DNA from: Rickettsiales bacterium UBA4270
GTDB lineage: Bacteria > Pseudomonadota > Alphaproteobacteria > Rickettsiales > Deianiraeaceae
Direction of reading: 5' to 3'
Assembly: GCA_002395105.1 (NCBI GenBank)
Contig: DGWA01000006.1
Location: forward strand, 1 to 63,596
DNA length: 63,596 nt
Positions 17,401 through 25,537 of this stretch are shown here, one piece after another. Position numbers and translations under genes: made by a program. Positions within the stretch are counted from its first letter, which is position 1; each line of letters starts with the position of its first letter. The notes below the pieces were generated by a model. It worked only from the letters and a program-made list of their open reading frames with translations. It did no database searches and was not told where the DNA came from.

Positions 17401-18309
17401 ATGAACTATCGTGAATTAATACGAAATGGTTTTTTAGAGCTTCTAAATTCAGGAATAGATGAAAGAATTGCAAAACAAGATGCAGAAGATTTATTATTAT
17501 ATTCACTAAAATTATCAAAAAATGAATTATTAAAAATATACAACAAAGATGTTAACGATCGTGAAAAAAATATATATAACAAATATATACAAGAACGCAA
17601 CACCAGGAAACCATTTGCATACATAACGCATGATGCTAATTTTTTTGGATATAATTTTTTCGTAAACGAAGCAACATTAATACCAAGGATTGATAGTGAA
17701 TTTTTAGTTGAAAATGCAATTAATTCTTTCTTAAAAGATAAAAATATCATTGAAAAAATAAAAGATAAAAAAAAAATAAAAATATTAGATGCTTGTTGTG
17801 GAAGCGGTTGTTTGGGTATATCTTTTGTAAAAAAAATAACTGAAAAAAAAATAGATCAACTTATTTATGAAGTCGAACTAACATTAATGGATGTTTCTAA
17901 CTCTGCAATGCAGGTAACAAAATTTAATGCAAAAACATTGCTTTGTGATGAAAAAATAATTATCAATTATTTAATCAATAATATTTTAATCAACGGCTTT
18001 GGTAATGAAAAATATGATATAATAATGTGTAATCCGCCATATATAAAAAGTGAAGAAATCAAAAATCTTGACGTTAGTGTAAAAAATTTTGAGCCACATT
18101 TAGCTCTTGATGGTGGCGAAGATGGTTTAAAATTTTACAAAACAATTTCATCAACATTGCATAAAAACTTTTCACAAGATTGTATTGCCTTTTTTGAAAT
18201 TGGCTATAATCAAGGAAATGATGTTAAAAATATATTTTCAAATATGGGATTCAAAGTTAGCATTATGAAAGATTATTGTAATAATGATAGATGTGTTGTA
18301 TTAAGGTAA
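17401..18309 (+). CDS. prmC: Release factor glutamine methyltransferase PrmC
   Basis: Methylates the Gln of the GGQ loop in RF1 and RF2 to improve termination. The 302-residue form starting at 17401 has the N-terminal helical domain (ELIRNGFLELLNSGI, then DAEDLLLYSL), LIPRIDSEFLVE (most homologues have PRPETE), the SAM-binding DACCGSGCLGISF (about 130-142) and the catalytic NPPY (211-214). An in-frame extension to 17329 would add a membrane-like leader not known in this family and would cross the promoter. ftsB follows one base after the stop. Confidence 0.92.
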   Translation: MNYRELIRNGFLELLNSGIDERIAKQDAEDLLLYSLKLSKNELLKIYNKDVNDREKNIYNKYIQERNTRKPFAYITHDANFFGYNFFVNEATLIPRIDSEFLVENAINSFLKDKNIIEKIKDKKKIKILDACCGSGCLGISFVKKITEKKIDQLIYEVELTLMDVSNSAMQVTKFNAKTLLCDEKIIINYLINNILINGFGNEKYDIIMCNPPYIKSEEIKNLDVSVKNFEPHLALDGGEDGLKFYKTISSTLHKNFSQDCIAFFEIGYNQGNDVKNIFSNMGFKVSIMKDYCNNDRCVVLR

Positions 18310-18310
18310 T

Positions 18311-18595
18311 ATGTTTAAAATTATATTTTTAGTTATCGCATTAAATTGTTATTTTATTTTTGCTCTTTTTCATGGGCAAAACACAATTCTAAATTATTTT
18401 TCTTACAAAGAAAAATACTCTAAACTATCTAAACAAAAACATGATTTATTAGAACAACGATACAAATTAGATCAAATAATATCAATTCTAGAAGACAAAA
18501 ATTCCGATGTAAATGATATACTAGATGAACTTCTAAGAAACAACACACAATCTTCATTGCCAGAAGAAAAAATCGTTCTTCTAAAAAAAACATAA
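18311..18595 (+). CDS. ftsB: Cell-division protein FtsB (septum formation initiator)
   Basis: A 94-residue bitopic protein with one N-terminal membrane helix (about 3-20) and a following coiled coil (YKEKYSKLSKQKHDLLEQRY), the layout of FtsB/DivIC. In the divisome it joins FtsL and FtsQ to activate septal peptidoglycan synthesis. It begins one base after prmC, so they are co-transcribed. The identification rests on architecture and length, because the family has low sequence conservation. In many alphaproteobacteria it lies next to pdhA or eno; neither is here. Confidence 0.75.
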   Translation: MFKIIFLVIALNCYFIFALFHGQNTILNYFSYKEKYSKLSKQKHDLLEQRYKLDQIISILEDKNSDVNDILDELLRNNTQSSLPEEKIVLLKKT

Positions 18596-18601
18596 CAAAC
18601 C

Positions 18602-20134
18602 TTACATAGGTAAATTATCATGCTTTTTCCAAAGTTTTTGTTGTTTTTTGTTTAACAATAATTCTATACTACGATGTATTACTTCACGTGTTTTTGATGG
18701 TTTTATCACATCATCGATATACCCTCTTGATGCCGCATAGTATGGATTTAAAAATTTATCAGAATATTCTTTTAACTTTTGATTATATTCTTCTTCCGAT
18801 GTGCATTTTTTTTTAAATAAAATTTCTCCAGCTTGTTTTGCCCCAAGTACAGCAATCTCAGCATTCGGCCAAGCATAATTTAAATCATTATTCAAATGTT
18901 TTGAACCCATGACTATATATGCGCCACCATATGATTTTCTTAACACAATTGAAACTTTTGGCACAGTTGCCTCACCATATGCATATAATAATTTTGCACC
19001 ATGACGAATAATTGCACCATGCTCTTGTTCTGTTCCAGGAAGAAAACCTGGGACATCTACTAAACTTATAATCGGTATATTAAATGCATCACAAAATCTA
19101 ACAAATCTGGCTGCTTTACGACTTGCTTTAATATCAATGCACCCTGCCATTTCCATTGGCTGATTTGCTACAATTCCAATCGTCCTTCCTATAATGCGGG
19201 CAAAACCAATAATTATATTCTTTGCAAAATCCTTTTGAATTTCAAAAAAATCACCGTTATCCACGACATTATTTATTATTTCTTTCATGTTGTAAGGAAC
19301 GGTTGGGTCCTCTGGAATAATGCTATCTAAAATCATACATTCACGCGTACAATCGTCTGATAAATCTATATTCTGAGAATTATCAATATTTGATAAAGGT
19401 AAATACGAAAACAAAATTCTTGTTTGCTCTATTGTATCCATATCATTATCAAAAGCTAAATCAGCAACGCCGCTAATTTGTGTATGAGTGTCCGCACCTC
19501 CGAGCTCTTCAAAAGAAATATCCTCTCCTGTTGTTGCTTTTACAACATTTGGGCCTGTAATAAACATATACGACGTTCCACGCGACATTATTGTAAAATC
19601 TGTTAATGCCGGTGAATAAGCCGCACCACCAGCACATGGCCCCATTATTAATGAAATTTGTGGAATTACTCCAGATGCATCAATATTATTTTGAAAAATA
19701 TTTCCATAACCAGCTAATGCATCAATTCCTTCCTGAATTCTTGCGCCACCTGAATCATTTATCCCAATAATCGGACATTTTGTTTCCATTGCTCTTTTTT
19801 GTAGTGCTGTAATTTTTTGCGCCTGCATCTCGCCTAGCGATCCACCTGCTACACTAAAATCTTGACTATATACATAAACCGGACGACCAAAAATAGTTCC
19901 GTAGCCAGTAATAACGCCATCACAAGGAAGATCTTTTTTATCTAGACCAAAGTTAATCGATCTATGTTTTACAAAAATTCCAAATTCTTGAAACGATCCT
20001 TTATCAAGTAAAATATCTATCCTCTCGCGAGCTGTTAATTTACATTTTTTATGTTGAGCGTCAATTCCGTCTGGACAACCATTCTTAATTTTATCTTTTT
20101 TTTCACTTAATTCAAAAATGGATTTATTAGGCAT
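18602..20134 (-). CDS. pccB: Propionyl-CoA carboxylase beta subunit (acyl-CoA carboxyltransferase)
   Basis: Carboxyltransferase of 510 residues. It transfers the carboxyl group from biotin to propionyl-CoA, feeding methylmalonyl-CoA into the TCA cycle. The N-terminus has KLTARERIDILLDKGSF, the acyl-CoA oxyanion site is GGARIQEG with GPCAGGAAYSP, and the C-terminal half has FLPGTEQEHGAIIRHGAKLLYAY with KSYGGAYIVMGSKHL. It resembles the PccB type rather than AccD, having no zinc finger. The biotin-carrying alpha subunit is not in the window. Its promoter lies in the divergent gap shared with fabD. Confidence 0.93.
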   Translation of the reverse strand: MPNKSIFELSEKKDKIKNGCPDGIDAQHKKCKLTARERIDILLDKGSFQEFGIFVKHRSINFGLDKKDLPCDGVITGYGTIFGRPVYVYSQDFSVAGGSLGEMQAQKITALQKRAMETKCPIIGINDSGGARIQEGIDALAGYGNIFQNNIDASGVIPQISLIMGPCAGGAAYSPALTDFTIMSRGTSYMFITGPNVVKATTGEDISFEELGGADTHTQISGVADLAFDNDMDTIEQTRILFSYLPLSNIDNSQNIDLSDDCTRECMILDSIIPEDPTVPYNMKEIINNVVDNGDFFEIQKDFAKNIIIGFARIIGRTIGIVANQPMEMAGCIDIKASRKAARFVRFCDAFNIPIISLVDVPGFLPGTEQEHGAIIRHGAKLLYAYGEATVPKVSIVLRKSYGGAYIVMGSKHLNNDLNYAWPNAEIAVLGAKQAGEILFKKKCTSEEEYNQKLKEYSDKFLNPYYAASRGYIDDVIKPSKTREVIHRSIELLLNKKQQKLWKKHDNLPM

Positions 20135-20147
20135 AACTATTCATTAA

Positions 20148-20176
20148 TATCTATTTGCTTAGTTTTTTATTTGCAA
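20148..20176 (-). promoter_or_regulatory. Promoter candidate for pccB
   Basis: On the minus strand TTGCAA (20171-20176, preceded by C) and TAGATA (20148-20153) are 17 bases apart. The -10 ends 13 bases before the pccB ATG, leaving a leader of only a few bases. The -35 matches those before the tRNA and pdhC (CTTGCAAATAAAAAA). Confidence 0.5.
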
Positions 20177-20242
20177 GTATGATATAAATATGAATAAAAT
20201 ATCTTTTCTTTACATTTATATTATACCTTATAACTTTTACCT

Positions 20243-21199
20243 ATGAAAACAATGTTAGTTTTTCCAGGACAAGGTAGCCAATATCCTGGAATGGGTAAAG
20301 ATATATTCGACAACTATGAATGTTCAAGAAAAGTTTTTTCATTAGTAAGTGACGAACTAAATAAAGATATTGCGGATTTAGCATTTAACGGAAAAGATGA
20401 AGAAATAAAAAAAAGTTATAATACACAACCATTACTTATGACTGTATCTGTAGCAACATATCTTGCAATGGAAAAAGAATATGGTGAAAAAATAAACAAT
20501 TTAAATATTTGTGGAGTAGCAGGACATTCCCTAGGTGAATATTCGGCACTTTGTGTATCAAATTGTTTATCAATTAAAAATACAGCAAAAATTTTATTTA
20601 AACGAGGGAAAGCAATGTATGAATGTGTAAATAATGATACTGGGATGCTTGCTGTTATAGGAAGTGATAATGAAACAATACAGCAGAATATAAATAAAAT
20701 TAAACCCAACTGTCTTGTTATAGCTAATAGCAATAGTATTGGTCAAACAGTTGTAAGTGGTTATTTGGAAGATATAGAAAAATTTAAGATTGAAATGGCT
20801 AATCAAGCAAAACAATTAATACAATTACCAGTTAGTGGTGCATTCCATTCTCCATTGATGCAAAAAGCGCAAGATATTATGGAGCATGAAATTGATAATC
20901 TAGACATCCAGGAGCCAAAATATCAAATCTTACAAAACTATTCTGGAAGATTTGAAAAAAAAACATCAGATATTAAATTTAATTTAAAAAAACAAATAAC
21001 TGCGCCAATTCTTTGGTGTGAGAATATAAGATATGCAATATCAAATGGTTTTGACACATTTATCGAAATTGGTGCAAAAAATGTTCTTAGTAAATTAATA
21101 AAAAGGACAATAAAAAAAGAAGAAGAAAATAAAATTAAAATTTTAAACATAGAAAATACAGAAAATATAAAAACTTTATTTGAATATATTGAAAAATGA
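20243..21199 (+). CDS. fabD: Malonyl-CoA:ACP transacylase
   Basis: Loads malonyl groups onto ACP for fatty-acid synthesis. The 318-residue protein has FPGQGSQYPGMGKD near the start, the nucleophile Ser96 in GHSLGEYSAL, Arg121 in FKRGKAM and His202 in GAFHSPLM. The length fits the family. fabG, normally next to it, is absent; acpP and fabF are 14 kb away on the other strand. The stop overlaps the ATG of rsmG (ATGA). Confidence 0.96.
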   Translation: MKTMLVFPGQGSQYPGMGKDIFDNYECSRKVFSLVSDELNKDIADLAFNGKDEEIKKSYNTQPLLMTVSVATYLAMEKEYGEKINNLNICGVAGHSLGEYSALCVSNCLSIKNTAKILFKRGKAMYECVNNDTGMLAVIGSDNETIQQNINKIKPNCLVIANSNSIGQTVVSGYLEDIEKFKIEMANQAKQLIQLPVSGAFHSPLMQKAQDIMEHEIDNLDIQEPKYQILQNYSGRFEKKTSDIKFNLKKQITAPILWCENIRYAISNGFDTFIEIGAKNVLSKLIKRTIKKEEENKIKILNIENTENIKTLFEYIEK

Positions 21200-21822
21200 T
21201 ACAGCCAAACCAAGAAGAAATTGAAAAAATTGAATATTATCTTAAAGAAAATTTTGAAAAAAAATTCAAACAAATACAAAAATTTATTAAAATTCTACTT
21301 GAAGAAAACAAAAATCATAATTTAATAGGTAAAAATACAGTTGAAACAATTTGGTCAAGGCATATAATTGACAGTCTGCAAATAATGCCATTAATACAAC
21401 ATGATGATAAAAACATAATTGATCTTGGAAGTGGTGGTGGCTTTCCTGGTATAATCCTGTCAATATCAATAGAAAAACATTTTATTTTAATTGAAAAATC
21501 ACCGGTAAAAGCACATTTTTTACAAAATGTAATTAATTCATTAAAATTGAATGCAGAAGTAATAAATACCAAGATAACAGAACAAAATTTATCTTCCATA
21601 TCAAATAACGACAATAATATAATAACAGCACGAGCATTTAAAAGCATGGAAGAAATTCTAAAAATTGTTGGTAAAAATAATATAAAAAAAATAATTCTTC
21701 TAAAAGGAGAAAATTGGGAAAAAGAAATCATTAAAGCGTCAAATCTTATTAAGAACTGGAATATAAAAACAACAAACAGTATTTTGGATAAAGGCGTCAT
21801 TATCATGATGACTAAAAAATAA
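21196..21822 (+). CDS. rsmG: 16S rRNA (guanine-N7) methyltransferase RsmG
   Basis: Methylates G527 of 16S rRNA. The 208-residue protein has the family segments NHNLIGKNTVETIWSRHIID, the SAM-binding DLGSGGGFPGIILSI and VITARAFKSMEEI-like VTARA (here IITARAF). Its ATG overlaps the fabD stop by four bases, so translation is likely coupled. The common partners mnmG, parA and parB are not adjacent here. Confidence 0.93.
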   Translation: MIQPNQEEIEKIEYYLKENFEKKFKQIQKFIKILLEENKNHNLIGKNTVETIWSRHIIDSLQIMPLIQHDDKNIIDLGSGGGFPGIILSISIEKHFILIEKSPVKAHFLQNVINSLKLNAEVINTKITEQNLSSISNNDNNIITARAFKSMEEILKIVGKNNIKKIILLKGENWEKEIIKASNLIKNWNIKTTNSILDKGVIIMMTKK

Positions 21823-21833
21823 AGTTATTAAAA

Positions 21834-22679
21834 CTATTGTTTTATCACTCTATTTATTGCATCTTCTTTTCCAATTATTGAATATAAACCAATTTTTTTC
21901 ATTATTAGTGGAGATTTTTTTATTGCAAACTCAACAAATTCAGAAAGATTTTCATCCATTTTATAAACACATAAATTTTTCTCTGTTGTTAATAATTCAA
22001 CTAATGACGAAAATATACTATTTGAAAAAGACAATTCACCAATCTGTGATAATTTAGTTAAATCAAATGAATTCTTTTGAAATGCATTTTTTACAAAAAT
22101 TACGTCAATATTAGATTCTTTATAAACTTTATCAAAAGAAATTTTTTTCTCGTTATATTTGCAACCATCATTATTATCAAAAATAAAAACATCTTTTCTT
22201 ATCGGATTAAAAATTAAAATACTCTTTATGTCAAATACGTTTGTATTTTCCTTATTTTCACTTTGCAAAACAATTACCATTGAAAAATCAGAATTACCAC
22301 CAGCGAACGAACGAATTCCATCTATTGGTAGTAAAAAAATTCTATCTTTTTTTATCATTTCACGTGCATTTTTAAGTTTGATTGCACCGTTATTAACTGT
22401 AATTTTATTTTTAACAAAACAATTTGAAGTTTTAATTAAATCATCAACTGAAAAAATATATTTAGGATCAAAAGCAACAAACTTAGGCATGATTATTTCC
22501 CCGTTATATTTGCTTTTATTTAACACATTAATTGTTTCCTCGAATATTTTTTTATATGTAAATAGACAATATTTTTTATTCCCTTCATATGTGCATCTGA
22601 CATTTAAAAAATCATGCATAAAGTATGACACGCAATTATTAAATATATCATTGAACACATGAGAATAAAAATCTGCCAT
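21834..22679 (-). CDS. Degenerate inositol-monophosphatase-like protein
   Basis: A 281-residue protein that keeps the outline of the IMPase (SuhB) family. The segment IFLLPIDGIRSFAGGNSDFS (about 114-133) aligns with the family motif DPIDGTRSFxxGxxxF. The first metal-binding Asp is replaced by Leu, and the Thr after DG is Ile. The GxEE-type motif is weak and no WDxAAG motif is visible in the C-terminal half. I infer a catalytically inactive relative, perhaps a structural or regulatory SuhB-type factor. The wide divergence leaves some doubt about the family itself. Confidence 0.55.
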   Translation of the reverse strand: MADFYSHVFNDIFNNCVSYFMHDFLNVRCTYEGNKKYCLFTYKKIFEETINVLNKSKYNGEIIMPKFVAFDPKYIFSVDDLIKTSNCFVKNKITVNNGAIKLKNAREMIKKDRIFLLPIDGIRSFAGGNSDFSMVIVLQSENKENTNVFDIKSILIFNPIRKDVFIFDNNDGCKYNEKKISFDKVYKESNIDVIFVKNAFQKNSFDLTKLSQIGELSFSNSIFSSLVELLTTEKNLCVYKMDENLSEFVEFAIKKSPLIMKKIGLYSIIGKEDAINRVIKQ

Positions 22680-22728
22680 GTAATAACAAAGTAGTTTATA
22701 TATATTAAAACATAACAGTCAATAATAA

Positions 22729-23487
22729 CTATTCCTTTTTAAACTTTCCAATTAAAAATAACTCACTGCTATTTTTTCTTGATGATTTTGGTTTAAAACG
22801 ATAAACTAATTTAAAATTATTTTTAATTTCATTAAAAATTACCGCATCAGCACCTTTAATCGCCTTACAAACAAGATTTCCATTATTGTTTAAATGTTTT
22901 TTACAAAAAAACAAAACGTTTTCTAAAATTCTTTCACTCCGCAATCTGTCTGTAGACGAATCTCCAACTGAATTCATCGCTATATCGCAAACAATACAAT
23001 CAGCTTTTGCGTTTTTCGCCGAATTAACACAAGAAATATTTTTAAGTACAGAAATAAGTTTTTTTTTAACATTCACATCTTCAAAATCACCTTGAATATA
23101 AAATAAGTTTTTATGTTTAAATTTCATTGGTAATAAATCTAACCCAATCACGTTGACATTTTTACAAAATTTATTTGTCAAAATTACTTGAGACCAGCTA
23201 CCAGGAGAACATCCTAAATCAATTACTATCTTTGTATTTTTATTAAAAATACTATATTTATGTTGTATTTCTATCAATTTATAAGCAGAACGTGCTAAAT
23301 AACCTTCTATTTTTGCCGCATTTGCAAAAGGATCGTTGATTTGTCTTCTTAACCATTTTTGTGAAGATTTAGTTTTTGTGTTCTGATTAAGTATTGTTTT
23401 TTTGTTATTAAATTTAATTTCACCATTTTCAGCTACCAAAACTTTTTTTTTATTAAAACATTTATGTAAAGAACTATGTAATTTCAT
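22729..23487 (-). CDS. rlmE: 23S rRNA 2'-O-methyltransferase RlmE (FtsJ)
   Basis: Methylates the ribose of U2552 in 23S rRNA in late 50S assembly. The K-D-K-E catalytic tetrad is visible as Lys70 (ARSAYKL), Asp168 (CDIAMN), Lys208 (CKAIKG) and Glu242 (SSELFLIG), and the SAM motif is DLGCSPGSWSQ (90-100). At 252 residues it has an N-terminal extension of about 40 residues relative to E. coli. It starts one base after pgsA and is probably co-transcribed with it. Confidence 0.93.
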   Translation of the reverse strand: MKLHSSLHKCFNKKKVLVAENGEIKFNNKKTILNQNTKTKSSQKWLRRQINDPFANAAKIEGYLARSAYKLIEIQHKYSIFNKNTKIVIDLGCSPGSWSQVILTNKFCKNVNVIGLDLLPMKFKHKNLFYIQGDFEDVNVKKKLISVLKNISCVNSAKNAKADCIVCDIAMNSVGDSSTDRLRSERILENVLFFCKKHLNNNGNLVCKAIKGADAVIFNEIKNNFKLVYRFKPKSSRKNSSELFLIGKFKKE

Positions 23488-23488
23488 C

Positions 23489-24046
23489 TTATCTAAGAAT
23501 AATATCTTGAATTGATTTTATATACTGAACGCTTGTTATAATCGATAGTACAGCTGCAATTGTCAATAAAATATTTCCAGTAATATATAAAAAATTATTT
23601 GTCGCAAAAATCATTAAAAATAATAATGAAAACATTTGTGTTGCTGTTTTTATTTTTGAAAGTTTTGAAACTTTAATTACAATTTGCTTTTCTTTTGCTA
23701 CAAATTCTCTAATTCCAGATACAACAAATTCACGAAATAGTATAGCTATACAAGGAAAAACAAAAGCTTTTTTAAGATATATAAGCATAACTATTAAAGC
23801 CATTACTAATGTTTTGTCAGCAATAGGATCCATGCAACGTCCAAAAGCTGAACATATATTATATTTACGTGCAATTCTACCGTCAAAAAAATCTGTAATG
23901 CTAGCAATAAAAGCGATAATAACGGCAAAAATTCTAGTTATTTTTGTATCTGAAAACATAAGAACACAGATTATTGGCGTCAAAACTATTCTAAAAACAG
24001 TTAATGCATTTGGAATATTTTTAATAAAGAAACTCTTATCTTTCAT
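23489..24046 (-). CDS. pgsA: Phosphatidylglycerophosphate synthase
   Basis: Inner-membrane CDP-alcohol phosphotransferase that joins CDP-diacylglycerol and glycerol-3-phosphate, the first step to phosphatidylglycerol. The full signature D52-xx-D55-G-xx-A59-R60-x8-G69-xxx-D73-xxx-D77 is present. The 185 residues contain about five membrane segments, and the N-terminal NIPNALTVFRI is typical. A divergent PAP2-type phosphatase lies 91 bases away and could supply the next, dephosphorylating, step (inference). Confidence 0.94.
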   Translation of the reverse strand: MKDKSFFIKNIPNALTVFRIVLTPIICVLMFSDTKITRIFAVIIAFIASITDFFDGRIARKYNICSAFGRCMDPIADKTLVMALIVMLIYLKKAFVFPCIAILFREFVVSGIREFVAKEKQIVIKVSKLSKIKTATQMFSLLFLMIFATNNFLYITGNILLTIAAVLSIITSVQYIKSIQDIILR

Positions 24047-24106
24047 GTAAAAAAAATAAATAAAAACAAAATTATTATCAAGTATTTTAATAGTGTATAA
24101 TTATTG

Positions 24107-24121
24107 ACATTAATTTAATGT
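24107..24121. repeat. Dyad in the pgsA/PAP2 divergent gap
   Basis: ACATTAA and TTAATGT flank a single T, a 15-base near-perfect palindrome that overlaps a TTGACA (24105-24110... read TTGACAT) in the 91-base divergent gap. It might be an operator for one or both genes, but short AT dyads are common by chance in such a sequence. Confidence 0.3.
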
Positions 24122-24137
24122 AAAATAAACATAAAAT

Positions 24138-24773
24138 GTGACTTTTATATCTTTTGCAAAAAAAATAATTTTATCTTTATCAACTATAATTATAATTACT
24201 TTATTTGCCTATCAAATAAATTCAAATATGATTAAGTCTACTTTTTTTAAAGACAATTATGCACAAAAAAAAACAGAAACAGAGCTGGAATATTTTAAAA
24301 AAATTAAGAAAACAGACAAACAAATAAAACACAACAAGTATACAAATATTGGAGTTGGAATTCTGCAAGTTGCACCATTTATTATTTCAATAACAACACT
24401 TAATTCAATTATGTACACAACATATGCATGTTCAATAATGATTACAGCACCAGTTGTTGCTTTTGGAAAAAAAATATTTAAAGAGCCAAGACCTGATGAC
24501 AAAAACGATCTGACTTCATTTCCATCTGGACATTCGGCGTTTGCCTTTATGTGTGCAACTGTTTTAATTATGTGTATGAAAAACAAAAAAAGGTATATGT
24601 TGTTAAATGTTTTATTAATTATACTTGCTTCATATTCCGCTATTGGACGTATAATAGCAAACCGTCATTGGTTTATCGATGTATTTTGTGGTAGTATGAT
24701 TGGAATTATATCAAGCATAATTGCATTTATTCTTATAAAGAAAATAAATAATAAACTACTTATATTTAAATAA
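24138..24773 (+). CDS. PAP2-family lipid phosphatase
   Basis: A 211-residue membrane phosphatase with the three-part PAP2 signature: KEPRPDD (about 114-120), FPSGHSAFAF (about 128-137) and GRIIANRHWFIDV (about 171-183), where GR replaces the usual SR. Several membrane helices surround the motifs. The start is a GTG, because the nearby ATG is followed at once by TGA. Members act on phosphatidate, phosphatidylglycerophosphate or undecaprenyl pyrophosphate. Proximity to pgsA favours a PgpB-like role, unproven. Confidence 0.85.
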   Translation: MTFISFAKKIILSLSTIIIITLFAYQINSNMIKSTFFKDNYAQKKTETELEYFKKIKKTDKQIKHNKYTNIGVGILQVAPFIISITTLNSIMYTTYACSIMITAPVVAFGKKIFKEPRPDDKNDLTSFPSGHSAFAFMCATVLIMCMKNKKRYMLLNVLLIILASYSAIGRIIANRHWFIDVFCGSMIGIISSIIAFILIKKINNKLLIFK

Positions 24774-24785
24774 TTTTCTTATTAG

Positions 24786-25508
24786 TTAAAATAACAAGTC
24801 TTCAACTTTATAAAATTTTATTTTTTTTTGTTGCAACAATTTTATTGCACATTGCACGGCTCCAACAGCAAACAAACTACGATTATAAGCTTTATGTGTA
24901 ATTTTTATTTCATCGTTTTCACCAATAAACATAACTTCATGTTCTCCAACAATATTTCCTCCGCGCACAGATGAAAAACCAATTTGATTTTTTTTTCTTT
25001 CTGACTTTCGGTCATAAATAAAAACATCATCAAAACTTAAATTACGACTATCTGCAACTGTTTTTCCTAACATTATTGCCGTACCAGATGGAGCATCTTT
25101 TTTTTTATTATGATGTCTTTCAAATATTTCGCAGTCATAATCGCCAAGCAACTTTCCGCATTCTAATAAAAGTTTATGCACGACAGCAATACCTATAGAC
25201 ATATTGGCCGACCAACATATTTTTGTATATCTAGATGCATCTAAAATTTGCTTCATTACGTAATCATTCATCGGAGTAGAGCCACTAACAAAGGGGGTTT
25301 TTGTTTGTTTAGCAAATTTTAAACATTCACACAAACCATCTATATTTGTAAAATCAATAACTACATCTGAATTTTTAAAAAGTTTTGCTTTATCTTCATT
25401 AAGTTCTCCACCATCAGTTATTATATCTACATTATCTAATCGTTTTAAAACATTCAAAATTTCTTGCCCCATTCTACCTTTATAGCCAGAAACGCCAATT
25501 TTAATCAT
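24786..25508 (-). CDS. dapB: 4-hydroxy-tetrahydrodipicolinate reductase
   Basis: NAD(P)H reductase of the diaminopimelate/lysine pathway, which supplies the peptidoglycan cross-link residue. The start at 25508 gives MIKIGVSGYKGRMGQ (240 residues); an ATG at 25529 adds seven residues. Marks are the Rossmann GYKGRMG, the catalytic ERHHNKKKDAPSGTA with the His pair, and VRGGNIVGEHEVMF. It follows the secretin gene closely on the same strand, although no functional link is expected. Confidence 0.95.
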   Translation of the reverse strand: MIKIGVSGYKGRMGQEILNVLKRLDNVDIITDGGELNEDKAKLFKNSDVVIDFTNIDGLCECLKFAKQTKTPFVSGSTPMNDYVMKQILDASRYTKICWSANMSIGIAVVHKLLLECGKLLGDYDCEIFERHHNKKKDAPSGTAIMLGKTVADSRNLSFDDVFIYDRKSERKKNQIGFSSVRGGNIVGEHEVMFIGENDEIKITHKAYNRSLFAVGAVQCAIKLLQQKKIKFYKVEDLLF

Positions 25509-25537
25509 TTTTCTATTTTCTTTGCCCATATTTTGTA

